Positions 1-9,438 are shown, numbered from the stretch's first letter. The stretch: DNA of 64,000 bases from an uncultured Bacteroidales bacterium (GCA_900318955.1 ONMJ01000001.1:163381-227380), one strand, 5' to 3'. Notes: a model not told the origin generated them from the sequence alone. Numbers and translations are program-made.

Positions 1-1
1 C

Positions 2-1477
2 TTGGATTACAGGGCGCGCTCAGGAGATATCCTATCACTTTCAGAATTATCTCAGGTTGACGGATTCTCTGAAGAGTACGTAAATGCTCTCTCTCCTTTC
101 ATCTCTCTTTACACTCGGAGTGCCCCGGGCGCCCTTAAAGACTCTCTGAGATGGAAAGGTTCTCTCGAGGCAAAGGCTTCGCTAAGAAGCGGCGGGGAGT
201 TCTCCACCGGTGCGAAATTGCGTCTTTCAAGAGGAGATCTCTTTGGGGCTGGGATTGCTGCGCGGCGTTCTTATGAAGGGAAGTGGAAGGGGACTGGGAA
301 TCTTGCTTTCTATGGAAATAAATGGCTCGGTAAGGCTGTTATTGGAGATTTTAACGCAAGGTTTGGACAAGGCGCTCTCCAGTGGAGCGGCTTCTATCTC
401 TCCTCTGTTTCCGGGATATCCTCTTTGGCGAGGAAGCCGACCGGGATCTCGCCTGTGACCTCATATTCAGGAGACGGTACGCACAGGGGTGCGGCGGCGG
501 TCATCAACTCAGGGAGGTTTTCTTTCTCCGCCTTTGCTTCGGCGGAGGGTCTCAAGGAGAGGATGGAAGGAGCGGATAAGGATATTACTGCTCTTTTCGG
601 CGCTGATCTGACTTATTACGGAAAGAAAGGAGAATTCGGCATTACAGGCATTTCAAAGGGCTTTTTATCGGCAAACGGCAGATGGAGTTCCGGAGGAATG
701 GACTATTATTCGGAACTGGCATACTCTCTAAAGGAATCATCCGCAGCAGGAATAGCAGGTCTCGCGGCCCCGATTGGAAAATACTTAAAGGGAGGAATGA
801 GGCTTCGTGCTTTCCCTTCTTCATATACGGGGAAAAAGAATGGAGAGTATTCTACTTCGCTATGCATGGAATTCTCGGACGGAAAGTATATCCCTCTTAA
901 GGGAAAGACCGGATTCGGGTCTTCTGAAATCAGAAACCAGGCATCACTTTCAGTTGAAGCATCTTTGCTCCCTATTCCTTCAAAGGAGCCGGAAAGGCGT
1001 ATGATAAAGACTGTAATAATCTGGAAGACAAGGATTTCCCCTTTAATCGCCATCGCTTTGAGAGGGGTGGATGCAAGGCGGACTTACAATCCAAAAAGAA
1101 GAATAGATATCCGGAGCGATATACTTTATTCTAACGGCGTTTTTAACGCAGATATTCGCTTTAACGCCGTATATACCGAAGTATTATCTATTCTTTCATA
1201 TGTAGAAGGGGGATACGTCAAAGACGGGTTCAGGATATACGCGCGGGCAGCCCTTTTCAAAGCGGATACATGGGATGGGAGGCTCTATTGCTATGAAAGG
1301 GATGCCCCCGGGAATTTCTCCGTCCCTGCATATTATGGTACCGGTTATGCCTTGTCCCTCTTTGCCGGAGGCAAGGTAGGGAAGGGGCGTCTTTATATCA
1401 GACTCTGTGGCACCGATACAAAGGAAAAGCCCGGCAAGGCCGAGCTTAAACTCCAGTATGTCAGGGATTTCCGCTGA
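2..1477 (+). CDS. Helix-hairpin-helix plus outer-membrane beta-barrel protein, 5' truncated
   Basis: The reading frame is open to the left edge, so the start lies outside the window and 491 residues are visible. The first 30 or so residues (GDILSLSELSQVDGFSEEYV) look like a ComEA-type helix-hairpin-helix, a fold normally used for DNA or protein contact. The remaining 450 residues are short alternating strands rich in Gly, Ser, Tyr and Phe, with many aromatic strand ends and a final Phe-Arg, as expected of an outer-membrane beta-barrel. The pairing of HhH repeats with a barrel is known in Bacteroidetes hypothetical proteins, often loosely labelled ComEA-like. The role is unknown. The gene ends one base from the stop codon of the convergent lytic transglycosylase, leaving no room for a separate terminator. 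Confidence 0.7.
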   Translation: MDYRARSGDILSLSELSQVDGFSEEYVNALSPFISLYTRSAPGALKDSLRWKGSLEAKASLRSGGEFSTGAKLRLSRGDLFGAGIAARRSYEGKWKGTGNLAFYGNKWLGKAVIGDFNARFGQGALQWSGFYLSSVSGISSLARKPTGISPVTSYSGDGTHRGAAAVINSGRFSFSAFASAEGLKERMEGADKDITALFGADLTYYGKKGEFGITGISKGFLSANGRWSSGGMDYYSELAYSLKESSAAGIAGLAAPIGKYLKGGMRLRAFPSSYTGKKNGEYSTSLCMEFSDGKYIPLKGKTGFGSSEIRNQASLSVEASLLPIPSKEPERRMIKTVIIWKTRISPLIAIALRGVDARRTYNPKRRIDIRSDILYSNGVFNADIRFNAVYTEVLSILSYVEGGYVKDGFRIYARAALFKADTWDGRLYCYERDAPGNFSVPAYYGTGYALSLFAGGKVGKGRLYIRLCGTDTKEKPGKAELKLQYVRDFR

Positions 1478-1478
1478 T

Positions 1479-3158
1479 CTATTTCTTGGGAATCTTGAGT
1501 TTCATTCCCGGTCGGATATTCTCCGAGCAGTTGTTGTATTTCATAATATCATTGGCTGTGACACCGGGATATCTGGCTGCAATCTTAGTCAGGGTGTCGC
1601 CCTTTTTCACTGTATATACCGTCGACGAGGTATTGCTTGACGAAGTCCCGGAAGAAGAACCGCCAGATGATCTCACGGAAGAGCCTGAACTAACCGTCGT
1701 CCTTCCTACTTTAAGCCTCTGGCCTTCCCGAATAGTGTTGCTGCGGAGCCCGTTCCAGCTCTTCAACTGATTGATACTTACGTGGTTCCTTGATGCGATC
1801 TTCCCGAGAGAATCTCCTCGTCTTACTTTGTAATATTTCCACTGTGTGGTTGTCGAAGATGAGGTTGAGCCGTAGGAGGAACTTCTCGACGGCCTGTTGA
1901 CATCTACCGACGAAGCAAAGATCTCGTTTGTCTTGTATTTATATATCGAGTCCTGCATCTCGAGAAAGTCGCTGCTATAGTAGAAGGGGAGACGAAGTAT
2001 GTATTCACCCTGGTTGCCCGGTATGATATCTTTATAATACTGGGGGTTCATATCCCTAAGGTCGCTAAGGGGAATGCCTATTACCTCGCTGATTTGACGG
2101 AAATGGAGGTTCTTCCTTATTTTGAAGGTATCTACTCTTTCAGGAAGTTGGATTGGAGTCGCTTCCAGACCATATTCCTTGGCATAATTGATTGCGTACA
2201 TTGCACCGACCATCAGGGGAACATAACCTCTGGTTTCCTTCGGTAGGTAGGGATAAATGTCCCAGAAATCCCTTCTGCCTCCGGCTCTCTTTATAGCTTT
2301 GTTGACATTGCCGGAACCGCAGTTGTAGGAAGAAATCGCAAGGCTCCAATCACCAAAGATATGATAGGCGTCCCGAAGGTATCTGGCTGCAGCGTCCACG
2401 GATTTGAAGGGGTCCCTTCTTTCGTCCACGAACGAATCGATCTCAAGTCCGTAGCCCTTTGCTGTAGCATACATGAACTGCCACATTCCGGTTGCCCCGA
2501 CCCTTGAAACAGCGTTGGGGTTGAGGGCGGATTCGATAATGGAAAGATACTTCAGTTCCAGCGGGAGATCGTACTTGCGGAAGGTTTCCTCGAAGATTGG
2601 CATATAGTATTTCGAGAGTCCGAGCATATTGCACATCTTCTTTGGCATCCTCTCGGAATAAAGTATCATACAGTTCTTTACAGTCTCATTGTAGGGGAGG
2701 GTGATGAACGAATTCATCCTTTGTAGCCTTCCTATCAAGACAGTATCCGGGAGGTTGGTAGTGTAGCGGACGCTGTCCATATTGAAGTTGTCCTCCTCGT
2801 GGAGTCTCTGGTTCTGGCGAAGGAGATACCAGACACTGAGAAGACTGTCAGTAATCTCTTGAGTATAATCTTCCGGTGCGATATCTCCGGCGAGTATATC
2901 GTCCCCCTCCGACGACTCATAGGCCGCCATTGCCTCGGAGTCGAGGGTGTCTTTTGCAGCATCATTCTTAAGCCATAGAATCTCTTCTTCGAGGTCCCTG
3001 ATTCTCTGCTGGAGAAGCTCATTCTCACGAAGAAGCTGCTTTTTAGACTTTCCGTTGTCGGAATTCCTGAAATTGAAAAACTGGGCATTGCAGTCCGTTG
3101 AGGCCGCTGTCCCGATTAGAAGAGTTGCTGCAAGTATAGCGTATACTTTCATATTCAT
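1479..3158 (-). CDS. LysM-containing membrane-bound lytic murein transglycosylase (MltD-like)
   Basis: A periplasmic or outer-membrane enzyme that would cleave peptidoglycan glycan strands to 1,6-anhydromuropeptides. An N-terminal signal segment is followed by a coiled coil at about residues 38-68 and a transglycosylase SLT domain at about 185-330. The motif IIESALNPNAVSRVGATGMW places the catalytic Glu near residue 209, and AISSYNCGSGNV fits the second SLT motif. Two LysM peptidoglycan-binding modules lie near 445-490 and 515-558, separated by Ser/Thr/Gly-rich linkers. The ATG at 3158 is preferred to an upstream TTG at 3161 because it forms a TGATG overlap with the DUF5683 stop codon, indicating translational coupling. 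It closes the parA-parB-DUF5683 operon, an order common in Bacteroidales. Confidence 0.92.
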   Translation of the reverse strand: MNMKVYAILAATLLIGTAASTDCNAQFFNFRNSDNGKSKKQLLRENELLQQRIRDLEEEILWLKNDAAKDTLDSEAMAAYESSEGDDILAGDIAPEDYTQEITDSLLSVWYLLRQNQRLHEEDNFNMDSVRYTTNLPDTVLIGRLQRMNSFITLPYNETVKNCMILYSERMPKKMCNMLGLSKYYMPIFEETFRKYDLPLELKYLSIIESALNPNAVSRVGATGMWQFMYATAKGYGLEIDSFVDERRDPFKSVDAAARYLRDAYHIFGDWSLAISSYNCGSGNVNKAIKRAGGRRDFWDIYPYLPKETRGYVPLMVGAMYAINYAKEYGLEATPIQLPERVDTFKIRKNLHFRQISEVIGIPLSDLRDMNPQYYKDIIPGNQGEYILRLPFYYSSDFLEMQDSIYKYKTNEIFASSVDVNRPSRSSSYGSTSSSTTTQWKYYKVRRGDSLGKIASRNHVSINQLKSWNGLRSNTIREGQRLKVGRTTVSSGSSVRSSGGSSSGTSSSNTSSTVYTVKKGDTLTKIAARYPGVTANDIMKYNNCSENIRPGMKLKIPKK

Positions 3159-4123
3159 CAAAAGTTCAGTTTCAATCCCATCCCAACGGACGGGGGAGCG
3201 GTCATTGCGAATGCATTTCCCGGAGGAGCAGCATTGAAAGAGGGCTCTATATTGAGTGAAATATCATCCGTCACCTCAAAATCCATCATATAAGAGAAAA
3301 CATCTGCATCGATTACGTTCAGAAGGTAGGAAAGCAAGAGGGCGACGGCGCTCCAGTCTCTGTATCTTCTGAAAACGTTTCTGTAGTAGAGGGCTGCGTC
3401 GGCACTGATAGGTCCGGAATATGAGGTGTCCGGATCAGTGGCTTCATTGTAGATGCGTCTATACCTCTTGTAATTGGTATTGTTCAGTGAATAATAATTC
3501 AATGACGCCGCCATCGCACCCCAATAAATAGGGATTTTCCAGTATTCGTGGTTGTAGATCTGTCCGAGGCCAGGAAGAAGGATGGAATAGATTGTGGCCC
3601 TCCCGGGGTGCTGCGACGGATCTCCCTTTTTATAGTTGATGTTTCCGTCCATTAGCATTCCCCACCATGTGAGAGCCGCCCCAGCGAACGCCCAGTTGCT
3701 GTATTTCTTAAAGTTCTCGTTAATCGAAAGGGTTGTCTGAGGGTCGAGCTCCAGCGCAGCATTGTAGGCCTTTACTGAGGAATTGTACTGGGTTCTGTAA
3801 TAGATTCCGAGTCCGAGTCCGGCTCCAATCCCGCCATAAATGACGGGAAGCTTCCAATACTGTTTATTGTAGATTTGCTGGCTGCCCCAAAAAACAGTAG
3901 ACCCACCGAAAAGAACTCCGATTCTTACATCCCTTTTGTGTGAAACGCCACCAAAGAATTCGGCGAAAGAAAACAGTTGATCGACAGTGTCCGCCTGAGC
4001 CGTCCCTGAAGAGGTATCGTAATTCTGCGAAAAAGCATCCTCCTTGAACTGTGCGTTCATGGTGGCGGAAAAAGCTGTTATCGCAGCGATTAGCAGAATT
4101 ATTTTCTTCAGAGTCCGGGTCAT
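3158..4123 (-). CDS. DUF5683 domain protein
   Basis: 321 residues with a signal peptide ending near ATMNAQ. The C-terminal two thirds carry hydrophobic, glycine-rich segments, including ILLPGLGQIYNHEYWKIPIY, the hallmark of DUF5683. The same type of segment occurs earlier (WGSQQIYNKQYWKLPVIYGG), so the domain appears internally duplicated. No biochemical function is established for the family. Its position between parB and a lytic transglycosylase, with ATGA overlap to parB and TGATG overlap to the next gene, suggests a cell-envelope role tied to division or segregation, but this is inference from neighbourhood only. Confidence 0.85.
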   Translation of the reverse strand: MTRTLKKIILLIAAITAFSATMNAQFKEDAFSQNYDTSSGTAQADTVDQLFSFAEFFGGVSHKRDVRIGVLFGGSTVFWGSQQIYNKQYWKLPVIYGGIGAGLGLGIYYRTQYNSSVKAYNAALELDPQTTLSINENFKKYSNWAFAGAALTWWGMLMDGNINYKKGDPSQHPGRATIYSILLPGLGQIYNHEYWKIPIYWGAMAASLNYYSLNNTNYKRYRRIYNEATDPDTSYSGPISADAALYYRNVFRRYRDWSAVALLLSYLLNVIDADVFSYMMDFEVTDDISLNIEPSFNAAPPGNAFAMTAPPSVGMGLKLNF

Positions 4124-5043
4124 TTCCTGTTTTCATCGAGAGCCTTCAAAAATCCTTCCATTTCAGCGTCTGAATTGAAATGAATTGTAATTGTCCCTTT
4201 GCCGCTCTTTCCTCTTCTCAAGGAAATATTGTCCCCAAAATAGCGGCCGATATGCTCTAGAACTCTATAATAGAAGTCAGGAAGTTCCTGCTCGTGCTCT
4301 TCGGAAGGAACGGCTGAAAGTCTTTTTATTTTGTCTTCAAGCTGGCGGACAGAGAGGCCGTTCTTGACAATTGAGTCACATAAAGCCTCCTGGACAGCGG
4401 GATCTTCCACTCCGAGAAGAACTTTTGCGTGTCCGACGCTCACTAGACCTACTTTCAGATCGTGCTGGACCTTGGCAGGAAGTTTCAATAGGCGAAGATA
4501 ATTGGTAACAGAAGCCCTTTTCTTTCCAACCCTTTCCGCCATTTTTTCCTGGGTAAGGTTGCACTCGTCGATAAGTCTTTGATAACTCATTGCGACTTCG
4601 ATGGGGTCGAGATTCTCCCTCTGGATATTCTCGACTATCGCCATCTCCAGCATGCCTTGGTCTGAGGCGTCGCGGATATAGGCCGGGACCATTTCAAGCC
4701 CGGCAAGACGGGCTGCGCGGTATCTGCGTTCACCGCTGATTATCTGGTATTTCCCATTGGATTTTGCCCTTACGGTCAGCGGCTGAATGAGACCGAAGGT
4801 CCGAATTGATTCGGCGAGTTCTTCCAAAGCCTCGGCATCGAACGATTTTCGGGGTTGGAAGGGGTTGGGTTCGATAAGGTCAACAGGTATCCTGAGGATA
4901 TCGGAGGTGTCCTTTGCCGGGGATGATTCGGTAACTATTTCTTTGTTTATGTATCCGACCGGCTGCCTTATGGAGCTAAGGTCAGAGCTTTCTCCAAGGA
5001 GAGCTCCAAGCCCTTTGCCGAGTCCGTGCTGGATCTTTGCCAT
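4120..5043 (-). CDS. parB: Chromosome partitioning protein ParB (Spo0J family)
   Basis: 307 residues, normal length for chromosomal ParB. After a short N-terminal tail beginning with KHGLGKGLGALLG-like sequence (here QHGLGKGLGALLG), the ParB/Srx domain spans about residues 48-140, with the CTP-binding and arginine patch GERRYRAARLAG and the ENIQRENLDPIE motif. A helix-turn-helix for parS binding follows (LTQEKMAERVGKKRASVTNY), then a C-terminal dimerisation domain. ParB loads on parS near the origin and stimulates ParA ATPase. It lies 3 bp behind parA and overlaps the next gene by 4 bp. I found no parS-like palindrome in the window. Confidence 0.96.
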   Translation of the reverse strand: MAKIQHGLGKGLGALLGESSDLSSIRQPVGYINKEIVTESSPAKDTSDILRIPVDLIEPNPFQPRKSFDAEALEELAESIRTFGLIQPLTVRAKSNGKYQIISGERRYRAARLAGLEMVPAYIRDASDQGMLEMAIVENIQRENLDPIEVAMSYQRLIDECNLTQEKMAERVGKKRASVTNYLRLLKLPAKVQHDLKVGLVSVGHAKVLLGVEDPAVQEALCDSIVKNGLSVRQLEDKIKRLSAVPSEEHEQELPDFYYRVLEHIGRYFGDNISLRRGKSGKGTITIHFNSDAEMEGFLKALDENRK

Positions 5044-5046
5044 TTG

Positions 5047-5829
5047 CTATGAGTTTTTGTCAATAACCTCTTTCGCGAGGTTGAGATAGTTGGATGTGCC
5101 GTTATTCATCACATCGTAGAGGATGATCGGCTTGCCGTGTGAAGGAGCTTCGCTGAGGCGGATGCTCCTTTGGATAATCGTATCAAAGACCATGTCTTTG
5201 AAGTGTTCCCTAAGTTCCATAACTACCTGGGAATGAATCTTTGTCCTGCCGTCGAACATGGTTACGACGAATCCTTCGATAGTCAGTTTGGGATTGGGCT
5301 TTGCCTGAACCAGGCGGACGGTCTGAAGAAGCTTTCCCAGGCCTTCCAGGGCGAAAAACTCCGGCTGGACGGGAATCATCACCGAGTCGGCTGCAGTCAG
5401 ACAGTTTACGGTAATCAGTCCGAGGGAAGGGGAGCAGTCTATGATGATATAGTCATAATCGTTTCTGATTGGGGCTAGAGCTTTTCTCAGAATGGATTCG
5501 CGTTCGTCCTGATTGATGAACTCGATTTCCGCCGCCACCAGATTGATGTGGGAGGGAATCATGTGAAGATTCTTCAGCTCTGTCTGAATCAGGGCGTCAC
5601 GGACGTTGATACCACCGAACTTGGGATCCCCGATCATGACCTCGTACAAAGTCCTTTTGCCGGTGCCGTCAGGGGAGAAATTGAGCCCTGAAGTCGTATT
5701 CGCCTGAGGGTCTGCGTCGATAATGAGAACCTTCTTTTCGAGTACTGCCAGAGAGGCGGCGAGATTGATTGCGGTAGTGGTTTTCCCGACTCCTCCTTTC
5801 TGGTTTGCTATTGCTATGACTTTGCCCAT
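5047..5829 (-). CDS. parA: Chromosome partitioning ATPase ParA (Soj/MinD family)
   Basis: 260 residues from the ATG at 5829. A TTG six codons upstream is rejected because the family starts right at MGKVIAIANQKGGVGKTTTA, where the deviant Walker A motif (KGGVGKTT) sits at residues 10-17. Walker A' (LIIDADPQANTT) and Walker B (IIIDCSPSLG) follow in order. ParA forms ATP-dependent dimers on DNA and segregates ParB-parS complexes. A Bacteroidetes-type -7 box (TATATTTG, 5852-5859) sits about 22 bp upstream of the ATG, inside the 54-bp gap after the oxidoreductase gene, so parA may have its own promoter. Confidence 0.96.
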   Translation of the reverse strand: MGKVIAIANQKGGVGKTTTAINLAASLAVLEKKVLIIDADPQANTTSGLNFSPDGTGKRTLYEVMIGDPKFGGINVRDALIQTELKNLHMIPSHINLVAAEIEFINQDERESILRKALAPIRNDYDYIIIDCSPSLGLITVNCLTAADSVMIPVQPEFFALEGLGKLLQTVRLVQAKPNPKLTIEGFVVTMFDGRTKIHSQVVMELREHFKDMVFDTIIQRSIRLSEAPSHGKPIILYDVMNNGTSNYLNLAKEVIDKNS

Positions 5830-5851
5830 ATATTCGCTTTTATACAAAATG

Positions 5852-5859
5852 CAAATATA
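5852..5859 (-). promoter_or_regulatory. Candidate -7 promoter box for parA
   Basis: On the minus strand the octamer reads TATATTTG, an exact match to the Bacteroidetes -7 consensus TAnnTTTG, and it ends 22 bases before the parA ATG. No clear TTG -33 element is visible at the usual spacing, so this is a sequence match only. Confidence 0.4.
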
Positions 5860-5883
5860 ATAAAAATTCGGATATAACTTGAA

Positions 5884-6882
5884 TTATCGCGAATTCAGGC
5901 ACTTGTCGATTATCTTCAGAGTGTCAATCGATACTTTCAATGTGTTGATTTCGGATTCTTTAGCCCCGGCTTCGATGAGGTCGATGAATTCCTTGATTTC
6001 GTAGTAGTAAGACCCATGGTCCAGCCCTTCCGAAACCGGTATTTTCTCGCTTCCGGGGCCCCTCCCCGCAGTTGGTGCAGCGTGGGGCATGAACCATGCT
6101 TTTTTAGCGTCGTGAAGGTTGTCGAGTAAGACGGTTCCTCCCTCTCCGGAAATCTCGGTCGGCAGGGATGAATCATTGACCTTTGACCATGAAAGGACGG
6201 CATCCATTGAGGGATATTTCAGGATAACATCTCCGAAAATATCTGTCGGGCCTTCGTCCGTTTCAAAGAAAGTGAGGGAGGGGAGGACTCTTTCCGGCAA
6301 GCCGAAAAGGGCGACGACAGGATAAATCGTATATATGCCGATATCTCTTATGGCTCCGCCTGTTCCCGGCTTGAATGAAGATGCGATTCTACCTTCTTTA
6401 AGAGCCTCATATCGGGTCGAATATTGGCAGAAAACAGCATGGCAGGTATGGATCTCCCCACAGTTAGGGATCAGTTTTCTCGCTTCCCTGAAATTTGGAT
6501 TCAATGTCGAGATCATCGCCTCCATCAGGAGGACGTTGTTCTCCCTTGCAATCTTCACCATTTCTTCGCCTTCTTCCGCACTGATGGCAAGCGGCTTTTC
6601 ACAGAGGACATGTTTCCCATTTTCCATGCATATCTTGGAATACTCTAGGTGGGTTTGGTTCGGAGTACCGATATATACAGCCTCTACAGAGGGATCAGAG
6701 GCCATCTCGGCAACTGATGAATATGCCTTCGCTCCGCTAAGTTCATGCCTTTCTATAAAGTCTTGAGCTTTGTTTATATCCCTTGAGCAAACTGCTGATA
6801 CAGAGAATCTTCCGTCTTCAAGGGCGTCCTTTATAACCCAGTCGCTGATGCGTCCTGTACCGATAATCCCGAAACGAGTCAT
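5884..6882 (-). CDS. Gfo/Idh/MocA family NAD(P)-dependent oxidoreductase
   Basis: 332 residues. The N-terminal Rossmann fold begins at once with RFGIIGTGRISDW, and the family motif CEKPLAIS lies near residue 95, carrying the lysine that usually contacts cofactor and substrate. The C-terminal alpha/beta domain includes GTGGAIRDIGIYTIYP, similar to dimeric dihydrodiol dehydrogenase and glucose-fructose oxidoreductase relatives. The cytosolic enzyme probably oxidises or reduces a sugar or polyol; the substrate cannot be read from sequence. It is divergent from the exopolysaccharide operon and upstream of parA on the same strand. A minus-strand -7 match (TAATTTTG, 6910-6917) lies upstream. Confidence 0.88.
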   Translation of the reverse strand: MTRFGIIGTGRISDWVIKDALEDGRFSVSAVCSRDINKAQDFIERHELSGAKAYSSVAEMASDPSVEAVYIGTPNQTHLEYSKICMENGKHVLCEKPLAISAEEGEEMVKIARENNVLLMEAMISTLNPNFREARKLIPNCGEIHTCHAVFCQYSTRYEALKEGRIASSFKPGTGGAIRDIGIYTIYPVVALFGLPERVLPSLTFFETDEGPTDIFGDVILKYPSMDAVLSWSKVNDSSLPTEISGEGGTVLLDNLHDAKKAWFMPHAAPTAGRGPGSEKIPVSEGLDHGSYYYEIKEFIDLIEAGAKESEINTLKVSIDTLKIIDKCLNSR

Positions 6883-6909
6883 AGTTGTCTTCTATTTTTA
6901 TGTGTTTTA

Positions 6910-6930
6910 CAAAATTAATTATTATTTTTG
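6910..6930. promoter_or_regulatory. Overlapping divergent -7 boxes between oxidoreductase and export operon
   Basis: The 73-bp gap between the divergent genes has a plus-strand TATTTTTG at 6923-6930, about 25 bases before the exporter ATG, and a minus-strand TAATTTTG at 6910-6917, about 27 bases before the oxidoreductase ATG. Both match TAnnTTTG. The -33 elements are not convincing. The two promoters would share upstream DNA, so their activities could be linked. Confidence 0.45.
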
Positions 6931-6955
6931 TGAGATATAATTATATTCCGTAAAT

Positions 6956-9430
6956 ATGCTTAAAAATAAGAGATTATTATTCCTGCTTGTTCTGCTGGTT
7001 ACTTTGGGCTCGGTCAATGCTTATGCCCAGATGACCGACGAGCAGATTATCACCTATGTTTCAGAAGGGGTTGCGGCAGGAAAGTCGGAGCGTCAAATTG
7101 GCACTGAGCTGATCTCGAGAGGCGTTTCCACCACTCAACTGCAGCGAATTCTTAGAGAATATCACTCAGGTGCTTATAAGTCGACTGTCGACGAGAATTC
7201 GACAAGAAAGCTCAGCCAGTCCCGTTCGGAGCGTAAGGTGTCTGAAAGTGATGAGACCGCTGTTGCTTCAAAAGCCGAAGAGAAGGTGAAGGGCAAGAGT
7301 GAAAACGAGGATAAAACTCAAAAGGATCAAAAGGATCAAAAGGCTGAAATCGTTGTCGACGGTAAGAAAATAATCTATGGACACGATATTTTCTCTGCTG
7401 ATAAACTTACCTTCGAGCCTAATCAGAATGCCGCTACTCCTGAGGACTATGTTCTCGGTCCCGGAGATGAGATTGTAATCGATATCTGGGGAGTAAATGA
7501 GGCAACCATAAGGCAGAAGATTTCGCCGGAAGGGCGAATAATTGTCTCTCAGGTCGGCCCGATCCAGCTTTCAGGTCTTACAGTTAAGGAAGCCAAAGGC
7601 AAGATCAAGGCTGCATTCAAAAGGATGTATTCTTCTCTTTCAAGCGGTAGTTCACAGCTGAGCGTTACCCTTGGTGACCTAAGGACAATCCAGGTCAATG
7701 TACTTGGTGAAGTTAAGGTGCCGGGAACATACAGGCTATCTTCTTTCTCGACTCTTTTCAATGCCATCTACAGGGCTGGGGGAATCACCGAAATCGGATC
7801 TCTCAGAAATGTAAAGGTTGTTCGCGGAGGAGAAGAGTTTGCAGTTGTAGACATCTACGATTACCTTTTTGGCGGGAAACTGGAGTCAAATGTGTCTCTT
7901 AAAGAAGGCGATGTTATCCTTGTTCCTCCATACAGCGCGCTTGTCAGCATTGAAGGAAACGTAAAACGTCCTATGTATTATGAGGTCAAGGATGGTGAGC
8001 CTGTCTCAGGTATTATTTCTTATGCAGGAGGCTTTACGGGAAATGCATATTCCGGAAGCGTTAATGTTGAACGTAACGACGGAAGGACAAACCATATCTA
8101 CACTGTCAAATCTTCCGATTTCGGGACCTTCGCTCTTAAAGACGGTGACGCAGTCTCTGTCAGCGGAAGCGAGGTTGAGACCTTCACCAACCGTATCGAG
8201 GTAAAGGGAGCCGTTTATCGCCCGGGAGTGTTTGAGCTCGGAAATGACATAGCATCAGTCAAGCAGCTCGTTTCTCATGCAGGCGGTCTTCTGGAAGATG
8301 CCTTCACCGGCCGTGCCCAGATTATCAGGGAGAAGTCTGACCGCAGTCTTGAACTTCTTTCCATTCCTTTGAAGGGTATCCTTGACGGAACGGAACCGGA
8401 CGTCGCACTCAGGAGAAATGATATCTTGATGATTGCCAATATAAATGACATTGAGACTAAGGGAGATCTCACAATAACGGGATATGTCCTTAATCCGGGA
8501 AAATATCAGTATGCGGAACATACTACTGTTGAGGACCTTATTCTTCTTGCAGGGGGACTTGACGAGGGCGCATCTTCAGCGAATGTCGAGGTTTCCAGAA
8601 GAATTATCGACCCGACGAGCACTACTGCTGGAGAATCACTCTCGACAGTCTATACTCTCACAATAAAAGACGGATTGATTGAAGATGGAGCGGGAGGATT
8701 TGAATTGGCTCCGTTTGATGTTGTCTCAGTAAGAAAGAGCCCCGGTTATGTAGAGCAGAAGATAGTATCCATTGTCGGCGAGGTGAATTTTCCCGGAGAA
8801 TATGCCCTGGTTTCCAATAATGAGCGTGTCTCTGATCTTGTAAAGCGTGCCGGAGGAGCCACTCTAAATGGCAATGTGCACGGAGCTATCTTAAAGAGAA
8901 AAATCAACGAGTACGAGAGGAATGTGAGACAAAATCTCATAGATCTTGCAGACCAGACGGCATCTAAGACCGACACCCTTGTCCTTGACCGTAATCTTAT
9001 CGAGGATATTTATACAGTGGGCTTGGAGCTGGACAAGGCTATCGCTAAGCCCGGTTCCGACTACGACGTTGTTCTTCGTGACGGGGATGAACTTATTATC
9101 CCGGAGAAGTCCTCTACCGTGCGGATTCAGGGCGAAGTGCTTTATCCCAATACTGTCCACTATATCTCAGGAAAGTCGGTTAGTTATTACATCAACCAGG
9201 CTGGCGGATATAACAATAAGGCCAGACGCTCAAAGGTATATGTCATCTATATGAATGGGACAGTCGATTCCGGGTCGTTTGCCAAGGTAGAACCCGGATG
9301 CGTGATAGTCGTTCCTGCGAAAAATGAAAAGAATAAGATGACAACGGCCGAACTCCTGAGTGTCGGTACTACTACGGCATCCATTACGACTATGATTGCG
9401 ACAGTAGTCAGTCTGTTTATTAAAAAATAG
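6956..9430 (+). CDS. Polysaccharide export outer-membrane protein with six SLBB repeats (Wza-like)
   Basis: 824 residues, about twice the length of enterobacterial Wza, as is usual in Bacteroidetes. A signal peptide ends at NAYAQ, without the lipobox Cys seen in Wza. A low-complexity charged linker (about residues 75-120) precedes the polysaccharide export domain (EDYVLGPGDEIVIDIWG, about 160-240). At least six SLBB-type units follow, each with a G-x-V-x-x-P-G core and an AGG end, for example GEVKVPGTY, GNVKRPMYY, GAVYRPGVF, GYVLNPGKY, GEVNFPGEY and GEVLYPNTV. A hydrophobic segment near the C-terminus may anchor it. It heads the exopolysaccharide operon and would form the outer-membrane channel. 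Confidence 0.92.
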   Translation: MLKNKRLLFLLVLLVTLGSVNAYAQMTDEQIITYVSEGVAAGKSERQIGTELISRGVSTTQLQRILREYHSGAYKSTVDENSTRKLSQSRSERKVSESDETAVASKAEEKVKGKSENEDKTQKDQKDQKAEIVVDGKKIIYGHDIFSADKLTFEPNQNAATPEDYVLGPGDEIVIDIWGVNEATIRQKISPEGRIIVSQVGPIQLSGLTVKEAKGKIKAAFKRMYSSLSSGSSQLSVTLGDLRTIQVNVLGEVKVPGTYRLSSFSTLFNAIYRAGGITEIGSLRNVKVVRGGEEFAVVDIYDYLFGGKLESNVSLKEGDVILVPPYSALVSIEGNVKRPMYYEVKDGEPVSGIISYAGGFTGNAYSGSVNVERNDGRTNHIYTVKSSDFGTFALKDGDAVSVSGSEVETFTNRIEVKGAVYRPGVFELGNDIASVKQLVSHAGGLLEDAFTGRAQIIREKSDRSLELLSIPLKGILDGTEPDVALRRNDILMIANINDIETKGDLTITGYVLNPGKYQYAEHTTVEDLILLAGGLDEGASSANVEVSRRIIDPTSTTAGESLSTVYTLTIKDGLIEDGAGGFELAPFDVVSVRKSPGYVEQKIVSIVGEVNFPGEYALVSNNERVSDLVKRAGGATLNGNVHGAILKRKINEYERNVRQNLIDLADQTASKTDTLVLDRNLIEDIYTVGLELDKAIAKPGSDYDVVLRDGDELIIPEKSSTVRIQGEVLYPNTVHYISGKSVSYYINQAGGYNNKARRSKVYVIYMNGTVDSGSFAKVEPGCVIVVPAKNEKNKMTTAELLSVGTTTASITTMIATVVSLFIKK

Positions 9431-9438
9431 CTGAGATT

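Noticed and set aside
4120-5829. Possible parS sites near parAB
   Set aside because: No match to the palindromic TGTTTCACGTGAAACA-type site was seen in this part of the window or elsewhere in it.
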